Positions 57,184 through 64,000 of a stretch of DNA of 64,000 bases are shown here, piece by piece. Source of the stretch: Gemmobacter sp. (GTDB taxonomy: Bacteria > Pseudomonadota > Alphaproteobacteria > Rhodobacterales > Rhodobacteraceae); assembly GCF_034676705.1 (NCBI RefSeq), contig NZ_JAUCBS010000013.1, positions 2,584,501 through 2,648,500 of the forward strand, read 5' to 3'. A program made the translations under genes and the position numbers. Within the stretch, counting starts at the first letter, position 1. Every line of letters begins with the position of its first letter. The notes beneath the pieces were generated by a model. It was not told where the DNA came from. It made no database searches and saw only the letters and a program-made list of their open reading frames with translations.

Positions 57184-57260
57184 TTACGTCTTTCCTTACC
57201 ACGCCACGTCGGGCGCCAGCCCCGGGTCCAGACCCGCAGGGCAAATCCGACAGGCCGATT

Positions 57261-57632
57261 TCAGAGGGCCAGTTTCACCAGGGCGAACAATCCTGCCGCG
57301 ATCAGGGCCCAGGCCAGCGCCGTGACCGCCACCAGCAGAAGCTTGCCTTTCACGCCATGCACGTAGTCGATGATCGCTTCTTCCGCCTCGGCCTTGCAGT
57401 GCAGCGTCACGACGACCAGCGTCAGCGCGGTCACGATCGCCGGGAAGGGCCGCGAGAAATAGTCCAGGACCGCAGCATGATCCCCGCCAAGGCCGATGCC
57501 GAAGGTAAAGACGAAAACCGGCACCAGAACGACCAGAACGGCCGAGCTGATCATCATGTGCCAGTGATGATGGGTGCCTGCACGGGCCGAACCCAGACCT
57601 TCTGCACGCTTGCGGTCGGTGATGAAACGCAT
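57261..57632 (-). CDS. sdhD: Succinate dehydrogenase membrane anchor SdhD
   Basis: A 123-residue anchor with three membrane helices. The haem/quinone region includes HHHWHMMIS near the N terminus. It forms the quinone site of complex II with SdhC. It starts 11 bases after sdhC. Confidence 0.9.
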   Translation of the reverse strand: MRFITDRKRAEGLGSARAGTHHHWHMMISSAVLVVLVPVFVFTFGIGLGGDHAAVLDYFSRPFPAIVTALTLVVVTLHCKAEAEEAIIDYVHGVKGKLLLVAVTALAWALIAAGLFALVKLAL

Positions 57633-57643
57633 GGGGTGCCTCC

Positions 57644-58033
57644 TTAGACCACGATGACGGTGACAAGCGTCAGGACCGTCGCGCCGATGAACATGCCAAG
57701 GCCCATGACCTCGTTCGCCTTCACCTCGACGCAATAGCCCAGATCCCAGATCAGGTGACGCAGGCGGCCAAGCGCATGATACCAGATCGCCCAGGTGGCC
57801 GCCGTCAGCAAAAGGTCGCCGAACAGGCTGGTCAGCAGCCAGTTGATGCTGGCGAACAGCGACTCGGAACTTGCCGCGGCCACCAGCCATGCGACCAGCA
57901 GGGCGACTGTCCCCAAAGTGGCTATGCCGGTGATACGGACCATGATCGACGAGATCGACGTCATCTGCGGCCGGTAATACGGCCCGATCATGAAGGGGGA
58001 AAGGGGGCGTTCCACCCGTTTTGGCTCGGCCAT
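57644..58033 (-). CDS. sdhC: Succinate dehydrogenase cytochrome b556 subunit SdhC
   Basis: A 129-residue anchor with three helices. The early motif RPLSPFMIGPYYRPQMTSISSIMVRITG is represented and the haem-ligand helix reads YHALGRLRHLIWDLGY. First gene of sdhCDAB. ATG 58033 follows AAGGGAA. Two GTGATCAC palindromes lie about 140 bases upstream. Confidence 0.92.
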   Translation of the reverse strand: MAEPKRVERPLSPFMIGPYYRPQMTSISSIMVRITGIATLGTVALLVAWLVAAASSESLFASINWLLTSLFGDLLLTAATWAIWYHALGRLRHLIWDLGYCVEVKANEVMGLGMFIGATVLTLVTVIVV

Positions 58034-58170
58034 CGCTTGGTTCCCTTTTCGCTGGCGCCGGCTCGGGGCGCTGACTTCCGCCCCTTCATTACCGCTTTTC
58101 ACGCGGCTGTCACGGGGCAAGCTGCTGCAAGTGCAGCCTTGCGGGCGCTAACATGCGAAAAACCCCGGTT

Positions 58171-58201
58171 TGTGATCACGCTTTTTTTGCCAGTGATCAC
58201 A
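58171..58201. promoter_or_regulatory. Twin GTGATCAC palindromes upstream of sdhC
   Basis: GTGATCAC occurs at 58172-58179 and 58193-58200, 21 bases apart, so two dimers would lie on one face of the helix. The pair also makes a longer inverted repeat. The site is between the TorF-type gene end and the sdhC start, about 140 bases before sdhC. The regulator is unknown. Confidence 0.5.
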
Positions 58202-58226
58202 CCGGCCGCCAGCACGCCGCCCATGC

Positions 58227-58255
58227 AAAAGGGCCGCGACTCGGTGTCGCGGCCC
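58227..58255 (-). terminator. Intrinsic terminator of the TorF-type gene
   Basis: The ten-base stem GGGCCGCGAC/GTCGCGGCCC has a five-base loop and TTTT on the minus strand, 22 bases after the stop. Confidence 0.85.
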
Positions 58256-58276
58256 CCTGCCTGATATCCGAAAGGA

Positions 58277-58927
58277 TCAGTTGAACGAGAAGCTGTAGTC
58301 CAGCGCCAGAACAACCTGCTTGTCATCCACGCCGGCGCGGTCGGTATCGCTCAGCGTCAGCGACAGGCCCAGCGAGTCGGTCAGCGCATAGGAACCGCTG
58401 ACAGCGTAATAGGCGTGGCCGCCCTTGTTGATCTTGCCATACAGCGCCTCGACGGCGAACTTTTCGCCGAACGCGTAGCCGGCGGTCAGACGCGAGTTGG
58501 TGACCTTGGCATCTGGGTCATAGGCGACGCGGACGCCCATGCTCAGTGCGTCGGTCGGCGCAATGCTGACCGAGCCGATGATCTGGCCGCAGCAGCTGCC
58601 GCTTTTGTTGTAGTAGTAGTGGGTATAGCCGATGTCATAGCCGAACATGCCGGCTTCACCGCGGTAACCCAGGTACAGGTCGGTTTCCACCGAGTCGCTA
58701 GCCGACGGCCCGGCGTCCACGTTCGACAGCCAGGCGCCGAAGTAGAAGCCGGCGATCTCGCCTTCAATCCACGGCTGGATCGCGGCGCCCTTGGTCTGCT
58801 CGATGCCATCGGCGATGTATTTGGTGGCCAGCGTGGCGCCGCCCGAGAACTTCAGTTCCTGAGCCGCGGCCAGACCCGGCACGGCAATGGCGAGAGCAAG
58901 GGCAGACGTAGCGATGATCGAGCGCAT
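58277..58927 (-). CDS. TorF-family outer-membrane protein
   Basis: A 216-residue protein with signal peptide (residues 1-22, cut after LAAAQ region). A beta-barrel pattern of alternating aromatic strands follows, ending in FSFN, a typical outer-membrane C terminus. It belongs to the TorF (TIGR02001) type (SGGATLATKYIADGIEQT start). The role is unclear; possible porin. GAGGA lies five bases before ATG 58927. The 199 bases to the next gene hold nothing recognisable. Confidence 0.85.
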   Translation of the reverse strand: MRSIIATSALALAIAVPGLAAAQELKFSGGATLATKYIADGIEQTKGAAIQPWIEGEIAGFYFGAWLSNVDAGPSASDSVETDLYLGYRGEAGMFGYDIGYTHYYYNKSGSCCGQIIGSVSIAPTDALSMGVRVAYDPDAKVTNSRLTAGYAFGEKFAVEALYGKINKGGHAYYAVSGSYALTDSLGLSLTLSDTDRAGVDDKQVVLALDYSFSFN

Positions 58928-59126
58928 GATGTTCCTCAGCTGCATGTCGTTGAAGTAACGGAACCATGTCGCCGTGTGCCGCACCAGTGCCCGCCTGCTG
59001 CCAACCCCCTGCCCCGGCCCAAGTGATGCAGCGGCGCCACGCTGCCACTGCACAATCGCGCTGCGCTGCCGCAAGACGGGCGGAAATCCGCCCAATTATG
59101 CAGCAGCGCAGAAACCGCCGCCAGGC

Positions 59127-60158
59127 TCACACCGGAATCAGCGCCCAGTAATCCAGATCCAGCAGCACCTGGGGCGCGTATTTTCCGTCCGCCCCCTTCA
59201 GCGCAAACGGCGCCGCCCCCTGCTTGACCGCGACCAGCCGCAGCCGCAGCGCACCCACGCCCGGCGCCCCGGTTTCCGCCTTGTCCAGCACCTCGGACCA
59301 GGCCTTGACGGTATCGCCGGCAAAGCACGGATTGGCATGGGCACCGGCATTCAGCGCCACCAGCACCTGCGCATTGGCCAGGCCGTTGAACGACAGCGCC
59401 CGCGCCATGGAAATCACATGCCCGCCATAGATCAGCCGCCGGCCATCGTCGCGGAAGGTGGCGTCGAAATGCACCTTGGCGGTGTTCTGCCACAGCCGGG
59501 TGGCGATCATGTGTTCGGCCTCCTCGATGGTCACGCCATCGACATGGTCGATCTTCTCGCCCACCGCATAATCACCCCAGCGGTGCCGCTCGCCGGCCAG
59601 CGCGAAATCGTAGCCGGAAAAATCCAGCCCCGCCGGCACCACCAGCTCATCCGCCGGCACCGCCTTGCGCAATTCGGGCACCGTGGCCTCGGGCGCCGGC
59701 GCATCGGCGCGGTTCTTGCGCACCATCACCCAGCGGACATACTCCAGCACCACCTCGCCCCGCTGGTTCATGCCCCGCGTGCGCACATAGACATTGCCCG
59801 AGGTGCCGCTGGAATTTTCCTTCAGCCCGATGACGGTCGATTCCGACCGCAGCGTATCGCCCGGGAAAACCGGCGCCAGCCAGCGCCCCTCGGCATAGCC
59901 CAGGTTCGCCACCGCATTCAGGCTGACATCCGGCACCGTCTTGCCGAACACCACATGGAACGCTGCCAGATCGTCGATCGGGCTTTGCGGCAAGCCGCAG
60001 GCCCGCGCGAATTCGTCCGAGGAATAGAGCGCATGCCGCGCCGGATACATCGCATGATACAGCGCGCGTTCCCCCCCCGACACGGTGCGCGGCACCGCAT
60101 GCACGATGGTCTCGCCGATCCGATAATCCTCGAAAAACCGCCCCGGATTTGTTTTCAC
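59127..60158 (-). CDS. mch: Mesaconyl-CoA hydratase (MaoC family)
   Basis: This 343-residue double-hot-dog hydratase interconverts mesaconyl-C1-CoA and beta-methylmalyl-CoA in the ethylmalonyl-CoA pathway of acetate assimilation. MaoC features occur in both halves (PRTVSGGERALYHAMY..., SSDEFARACGLPQSPID, and the later DGVTIEEAEHMIATRL, GGHVISMARAL). In R. sphaeroides the orthologue sits beside mcl2 with two small genes between, exactly as here, which supports the assignment. Confidence 0.9.
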   Translation of the reverse strand: MKTNPGRFFEDYRIGETIVHAVPRTVSGGERALYHAMYPARHALYSSDEFARACGLPQSPIDDLAAFHVVFGKTVPDVSLNAVANLGYAEGRWLAPVFPGDTLRSESTVIGLKENSSGTSGNVYVRTRGMNQRGEVVLEYVRWVMVRKNRADAPAPEATVPELRKAVPADELVVPAGLDFSGYDFALAGERHRWGDYAVGEKIDHVDGVTIEEAEHMIATRLWQNTAKVHFDATFRDDGRRLIYGGHVISMARALSFNGLANAQVLVALNAGAHANPCFAGDTVKAWSEVLDKAETGAPGVGALRLRLVAVKQGAAPFALKGADGKYAPQVLLDLDYWALIPV

Positions 60159-60164
60159 GCCCTT

Positions 60165-60200
60165 ATCCTTTGCCTTTTTCCAAATACCCCGGGGTCCGGG
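60165..60200 (+). repeat. CTTTTTCCAAATACCCC element variant
   Basis: TCCTTTGCCTTTTTCCAAATACCCCGGGG lies between mch (starting 60158 on the minus strand) and the DUF1737 gene end. It is followed by GGTCCGGGGCAGCGCCCCGG, which forms a short hairpin. It has the same motif as the one interrupted by the IS at 34300. Confidence 0.6.
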
Positions 60201-60241
60201 GCAGCGCCCCGGTCCTGCCGGCCCGGCCTGCGCGCCGGTTC

Positions 60242-60445
60242 CTACTGTTCGCCCAGCTTGGTCTCGGGCGTGTAGGTGCCGGGCACCTCCTTGACCACCG
60301 CCTGGGCACAGCGCATCACGCCGCGCGCCGCGTCAAAGGCGTAGGAGGGCGAGCCCTGCAACTCCCATCCCTTGTTCAGCGCCGCCGTCACCTTGTGGCA
60401 AAAGGCCGAGGTATCGTCCTCGGTCAGCAGTCGATAAAGCTTCAT
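60242..60445 (-). CDS. DUF1737 small protein
   Basis: A 67-residue cytoplasmic protein with the DUF1737 pattern (MKLYRLLTEDDTSAFCHKVTAALNKGWELQGSPSYAFD in short). Function unknown. It starts four bases after the NnrU gene and so belongs to the mcl2-mch cluster. Confidence 0.8.
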   Translation of the reverse strand: MKLYRLLTEDDTSAFCHKVTAALNKGWELQGSPSYAFDAARGVMRCAQAVVKEVPGTYTPETKLGEQ

Positions 60446-60449
60446 CGTT

Positions 60450-60992
60450 TCACCCGAATGCCGGATAACCCAGCGCATAATGCACGCCCGCAAGGGCGCC
60501 AAAGACCAGAACCGTGCCCAGAACCGCGAAGATTTCCATCTTCGGCCCCTTGCCCACCGGGGCCACCCAGGGGCCGGCGCGGCTGATCACCACCATCTCG
60601 ACCACGGCCCACAACCCGATGCCGCCAAACAGCACGACCGAGGGCAGATCGCCGTTCACCAGCAGATGTGCCACCGACCACAGCAGCGCGCCGGTCAGCA
60701 TCGGGTGGCGCAACCGCCGCGCCACCGCCGTCTTCATGCCCGACGCCGCGAACAGATAGACCGAGACCAGCATCAGCAGGTTGTTGATCCCCACCAGCGC
60801 CGGGTTGCGGCCCCACCAGACCGCGCCATCCGCACTGCGATAGCCGATCACCATCAGCACCAGCGACACCAGCAACAGCGCCGTCACCATCGCCCGGCCC
60901 TGATCGCCCATGCCGGCGCGCGCCCCGGGCGCCACCCGCTTGAACAGATGTGCGCCCCACCACAGGGCCAGTCCCAGGATCAGAAGGGTCAT
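60450..60992 (-). CDS. NnrU-family membrane protein
   Basis: A 180-residue inner-membrane protein with about five helices. The family block is LRHPMLTGALLWSVAHLLVNGD. NnrU was first noted with nitrite and nitric oxide reductase genes but is widespread; its function is unclear. It follows mcl2 by 30 bases. Confidence 0.85.
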   Translation of the reverse strand: MTLLILGLALWWGAHLFKRVAPGARAGMGDQGRAMVTALLLVSLVLMVIGYRSADGAVWWGRNPALVGINNLLMLVSVYLFAASGMKTAVARRLRHPMLTGALLWSVAHLLVNGDLPSVVLFGGIGLWAVVEMVVISRAGPWVAPVGKGPKMEIFAVLGTVLVFGALAGVHYALGYPAFG

Positions 60993-61022
60993 GGCTTGCC
61001 TTTCGCTTGCGTATCGCCGGCG

Positions 61023-61880
61023 CTACCCCGCCGACAGGGCGGCAATCGCCTGCGCTTTCGCCAGCGTCGCCTGCGCGGTGACGATATGCAGATTCTCGAC
61101 GATCTTGCCATCCACAACCGCAACGCCCTGCCCGGCGGCCCTGGCCGCGTCAAAGGCGGCGATCTGGCGGCGGGCCAGGTCGATCTCGGCATCCGAAGGT
61201 GCAAAGACCTCGTTCGCCACGGCCAGTTGATCGGGGTGGATCAGCGTCTTGCCGTCGAACCCCATGTCGCGGCCCTGCGTGCATTCGCCGCGCAGCCCTT
61301 CGGCATCCTTGAAGGCGTTGTAGACGCCATCCACAATCGTCACGCCATGGGCGCGGGCGGCCAGCAGGCACAGGCCCAGCCCGGTGATCATCGGCAGGCG
61401 GTCGGGGCGGAACCGGGTGCCCAGATCCTTGGCCAGATCGTTGGTGCCCATCACCATGCCCACCAGCCGCGGATGCGCGGCGATCTCGGCCGCGTTCAGC
61501 ATGCCCAGCGGGGTTTCCATCATCGCCCACAGATCGACGCCGGGGATCAGGTCGGCCACCGCCTGCACATCGGCCGCCGAATTCACCTTGGGAATCAGGA
61601 TCGCTTCCAGCGGCACGCCGACCATGGCCGCCACATCGTCGCGGCCCCAGGCGGTGTCCAGCCCGTTGATCCGCACGATCCGCGCGCGCTGGCCATAATC
61701 GGCGCTGCGCAGCGTTTCGGCCAGCAGGGCACGGGCGCGCGGCTTTTCCTCCATCGCCACGGCATCTTCCAGATCGAAGATGATGGCATCGGCCGGCAGA
61801 CCTTGCGCCTTTTCCAGCGCCCGCTCTTTCGAGCCGGGGATATACAGCACCGAACGCCAGGGGTGCGACAACCGATCCAT
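61023..61880 (-). CDS. mcl2: (3S)-Malyl-CoA thioesterase (CitE-like CoA ester lyase family)
   Basis: A 285-residue TIM-barrel protein of the HpcH/HpaI-CitE family. N-terminal SVLYIPGSKERALEKA and the metal-binding IIFDLEDAVAMEEK (Asp/Glu) are clear; METPLGMLNA and FDGKTLIHPDQLAVAN follow. In R. sphaeroides the enzyme encoded beside mch hydrolyses (3S)-malyl-CoA to malate, while the true lyase is encoded elsewhere. The same neighbourhood here supports that role. Lyase activity on other CoA esters is possible. Confidence 0.83.
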   Translation of the reverse strand: MDRLSHPWRSVLYIPGSKERALEKAQGLPADAIIFDLEDAVAMEEKPRARALLAETLRSADYGQRARIVRINGLDTAWGRDDVAAMVGVPLEAILIPKVNSAADVQAVADLIPGVDLWAMMETPLGMLNAAEIAAHPRLVGMVMGTNDLAKDLGTRFRPDRLPMITGLGLCLLAARAHGVTIVDGVYNAFKDAEGLRGECTQGRDMGFDGKTLIHPDQLAVANEVFAPSDAEIDLARRQIAAFDAARAAGQGVAVVDGKIVENLHIVTAQATLAKAQAIAALSAG

Positions 61881-62093
61881 GATTCCCTCCAGGCAATATT
61901 GTTGCGCCAGAGATCACGTTTGCGACCGATCACGCAAGCCCCTTTCCGCCGCAGCGCGGCGAACGGGGCATTAACCCGGCGTTTTCCTGTTGGGCGCAGG
62001 ATGGGCCCAAGCGCCATCGCGGCGCCGCATTCCAGCAACTGCGGGCCAGATCGCCGGGTTTCCGGCCGGCCCCCCATGCGCAAAGGCAGACCG

Positions 62094-62405
62094 ATGGACA
62101 AGCTCTTCGCCCTCTCGCTCGGCTTTGCCGGGCTGATCCTGGCCACCCATGCCGGGCACGGCCAGACCACGCCCGATTGTGCGCCGCGCGCGCAGGTGCT
62201 GGCGGTGCTGGCCGACCGATTTCAGGAAACCCGCCGTGGCCTGGGGCTGGCCGGACCGCAGCAGGTGGTCGAGCTGTTCACCTCGGGCGCCACGGGCAGC
62301 TGGACGCTGACCGTTACCCTGCCCGATGGCCGCATGTGCCTGATCGCCGCCGGTCAGGGGTGGGAGGGCACGGCCGACCCGCCGCCCCCGGGCGACCCGG
62401 CATGA
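62094..62405 (+). CDS. Small exported hypothetical protein
   Basis: A 103-residue protein with a probable signal peptide (MDKLFALSLGFAGLILATHAGHG). The mature part has two cysteines (PDCAPRAQV, GRMCLIAAG) that could form a disulfide in the periplasm. AAGG lies seven bases before ATG 62094. It converges on lpd. Family unknown. Confidence 0.68.
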   Translation: MDKLFALSLGFAGLILATHAGHGQTTPDCAPRAQVLAVLADRFQETRRGLGLAGPQQVVELFTSGATGSWTLTVTLPDGRMCLIAAGQGWEGTADPPPPGDPA

Positions 62406-62419
62406 CCAGGCGAAAGCGA

Positions 62420-63814
62420 TCACATGTGCAGCGCGCGGCCATAGGCGTCCAGCACCGCCTCGTGCATCATTTCCGACAGGGTCGGGTGCGGGAACACCGT
62501 TTCCATCAGCTCTGCCTCGGTGGTTTCCAGCGTGCGGCCGACGACATAGCCCTGGATCAGTTCCGTCACCTCGGCGCCAACCATATGGGCGCCCAGCAGC
62601 TCGCCGGTGTTCGCATCGAACACCGTCTTGATCAGCCCTTCGGATTCCCCCAGCGCAATCGCCTTGCCATTGCCGATGAAGGGGAAGCGGCCGACCTTGA
62701 CCGCATGCCCCGCCGCCTTGGCCTTTTCCTCGGTCAGGCCGACGCTGGCGACCTGCGGATGGCAATAGGTGCAGCCGGCAATGCTGTTCGGCTTGATCGG
62801 GTGGGGATGCTGGCCGGCGATCAGTTCGGCGACCATCACCCCTTCGTGGCTGGCCTTGTGCGCCAGCCATGGCGCCCCGGCGATATCGCCGATGGCATAC
62901 AGGCCCTTGACCCCGGTGCGGCAGTAGTCGTCCGTCACCACATGGGTCCGGTCGATCCTGACGCCCAAATCCTCCAGCCCCAGTTTCTCGACATTGCCGA
63001 CAATGCCGACGGCAGAAATCACCGTGTCATAGACGCGGGTTTCCACCTTGCCGCCCACCTCGATATGCGCCGTCACCTTGTCGGCGGCGCGATCCAGTTT
63101 CTTGACCGTCGCCTTTTCCAGAATCGTCATGCCCTGCTTGACGAACTGCTTTTTCGCAAAGCCCGCAATCTCGGCATCTTCGACCGGCAGGATGCGGTCC
63201 ATCACCTCGACCACGGTGGTCTTGGCGCCCAGGGTGTTGTAAAAGCTGGCAAATTCGATGCCAATGGCGCCAGACCCGATGACCAGCAGATCCTTGGGCA
63301 TGCGCTTGGGTTGCAGCGCATGCTTGTAGGTCCAGACCCGGTCACCATCGGCCTCCAGCCCCGGCAGTTCGCGGGCGCGGGCGCCGGTGGCCAGCACGAT
63401 GGCCGGCGCCGCCAGATCCTCGACCCCCTTGTCGGTCTTGACAGACACCACGCCCTGCGCCGGCAGCGTCGCGGCGCCCATCACCACGGTGATCTTGTTC
63501 TTCTTCATCAGATGGCCGATGCCGCCCGACAGCTGCCTGGCCACCCCGCGCGACCGGGCGACGACGGCATCCAGATCATAGCCGATGCCATCGGCCTTCA
63601 GCCCGAATTCCTTGGCGCGGTGCATCAGGTGGAACACCTCGGCGCTGCGCAGCAGGGCCTTGGTCGGGATGCAGCCCCAGTTGAGGCAGATGCCCCCCAG
63701 ATGCTCGCGTTCCACGATGGCGACACTCAGGCCCAGCTGCGCGCCCCGGATCGCGGCCACATAGCCGCCCGGACCGGCGCCGATCACGATCATGTCGAAT
63801 TTTCTGGCGGCCAT
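62420..63814 (-). CDS. lpd: Dihydrolipoyl dehydrogenase
   Basis: E3 of 2-oxo acid dehydrogenase complexes, reoxidising lipoamide with NAD+. The 464-residue flavoprotein has GAGPGGYVAAIRGAQLG, the redox pair in GGICLNWGCIPTKALLR, an NAD loop GSGAIGIEFASFY, and the C-terminal HPTLSEMMHEAV with catalytic His. GGGAGGGG precedes ATG 63814. A partial gene on the same strand begins upstream; its identity is unknown. Confidence 0.97.
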   Translation of the reverse strand: MAARKFDMIVIGAGPGGYVAAIRGAQLGLSVAIVEREHLGGICLNWGCIPTKALLRSAEVFHLMHRAKEFGLKADGIGYDLDAVVARSRGVARQLSGGIGHLMKKNKITVVMGAATLPAQGVVSVKTDKGVEDLAAPAIVLATGARARELPGLEADGDRVWTYKHALQPKRMPKDLLVIGSGAIGIEFASFYNTLGAKTTVVEVMDRILPVEDAEIAGFAKKQFVKQGMTILEKATVKKLDRAADKVTAHIEVGGKVETRVYDTVISAVGIVGNVEKLGLEDLGVRIDRTHVVTDDYCRTGVKGLYAIGDIAGAPWLAHKASHEGVMVAELIAGQHPHPIKPNSIAGCTYCHPQVASVGLTEEKAKAAGHAVKVGRFPFIGNGKAIALGESEGLIKTVFDANTGELLGAHMVGAEVTELIQGYVVGRTLETTEAELMETVFPHPTLSEMMHEAVLDAYGRALHM

Positions 63815-63913
63815 TTTCCCCTCCCTCAAGAAAGTGGTTTACCGTTAAACTATTTTTTTCCGCCCGGCAATTCCCTAGCCGCCTGCCCGCCATGTTCCCC
63901 ATGCATGGCGCGG

Positions 63914-64000
63914 TCAGCCGGCGGATTTCAGCCGTTCGACAATCGCGCCATAGCCGCCATCCGTCAGGAATGCCTGCTCCTCGGCGGTGGTCTCGCGCCC
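63914..64000 (-). CDS. C-terminal end of an unidentified gene
   Basis: The minus-strand frame is open to the right edge and stops at 63914-63916, leaving 28 residues (ends GYGAIVERLKSAG). Too short to name. It precedes lpd on the same strand with a 99-base gap. Confidence 0.5.
   Translation of the reverse strand, partial: GRETTAEEQAFLTDGGYGAIVERLKSAG

Noticed and set aside
58100..58200. FNR or CRP box upstream of sdhC
   Set aside because: GTGATCAC pairs do not match TTGAT-N4-ATCAA, and spacing does not fit TGTGA-N6-TCACA.

Overview
The window is high-GC chromosomal DNA with dense gene packing. Its content points to an alphaproteobacterium of the Rhodobacterales (Rhodobacter/Paracoccus-like): a GapR-type DUF2312 protein, a class II ribonucleotide reductase, a mesaconyl-CoA hydratase and malyl-CoA thioesterase pair of the ethylmalonyl-CoA pathway next to sdhCDAB, FnrL-type TTGAT-N4-ATCAA boxes, a DUF1127 protein, and many intergenic copies of a CCAAATATCC element. 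No plasmid, phage or CRISPR signature was seen. The only mobile element is one IS1595-like insertion.

Layout, left to right. 1-6.2 kb: the end of a C-P lyase phnM, a gene-poor stretch with a long hairpin, then an operon of a NitT/TauT-type ABC importer (ATPase, permease, binding protein) followed by two tandem, divergent FolD homologues. 6.3-16.7 kb: coaD, a CBS protein, a LysR regulator divergent from a valine-catabolic cluster (mmsA, an unknown protein, acyl-CoA dehydrogenase, 3-hydroxyisobutyryl-CoA hydrolase, mmsB), then dgt, erpA and an MFS exporter. 17-25 kb: asd, divergent hemE/hemC, a shortened carnitine-dehydrogenase-like/thioesterase fusion, an SseB protein, and kpsT-kpsE. 25-34 kb: gapR, a fadJ-type multifunctional protein, a DksA/TraR protein with a good class II FNR promoter, a sulfide/persulfide operon (dioxygenase, PmpA, PmpB, stand-alone DUF442), a di-haem peroxidase with a perfect FNR box, and a threonine-dehydratase-like enzyme. 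34-35.3 kb: two identical tRNA-Asp genes flanking the IS. 35.4-46.9 kb: a polyamine-type ABC operon without a binding protein, a MocR regulator with ATACA/TGTAT operators divergent from a DUF1127 gene, an OYE-family reductase, an EamA transporter, rplM-rpsI, an ABC exporter and hisF-hisE. 46.9-64 kb: an orphan molybdenum-hydroxylase large subunit, nrdJ, sdhCDAB with two small lipoprotein genes between sdhA and sdhB, a TorF-type outer-membrane protein, the mch...mcl2 cluster, and lpd.

Together the genes describe an aerobic-to-microaerobic heterotroph that degrades branched-chain amino acids, assimilates acetyl-CoA through the ethylmalonyl-CoA pathway, and adjusts to oxygen and sulfide. The best candidates for undescribed biology are the ABC importer with twin FolD paralogues (the second lacks the catalytic Lys and Gln), the dehydrogenase/thioesterase fusion, and a recurring composite hairpin element at gene 3' ends. 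Positions were read by eye from the sequence. Start codons were chosen from Shine-Dalgarno spacing and family length.
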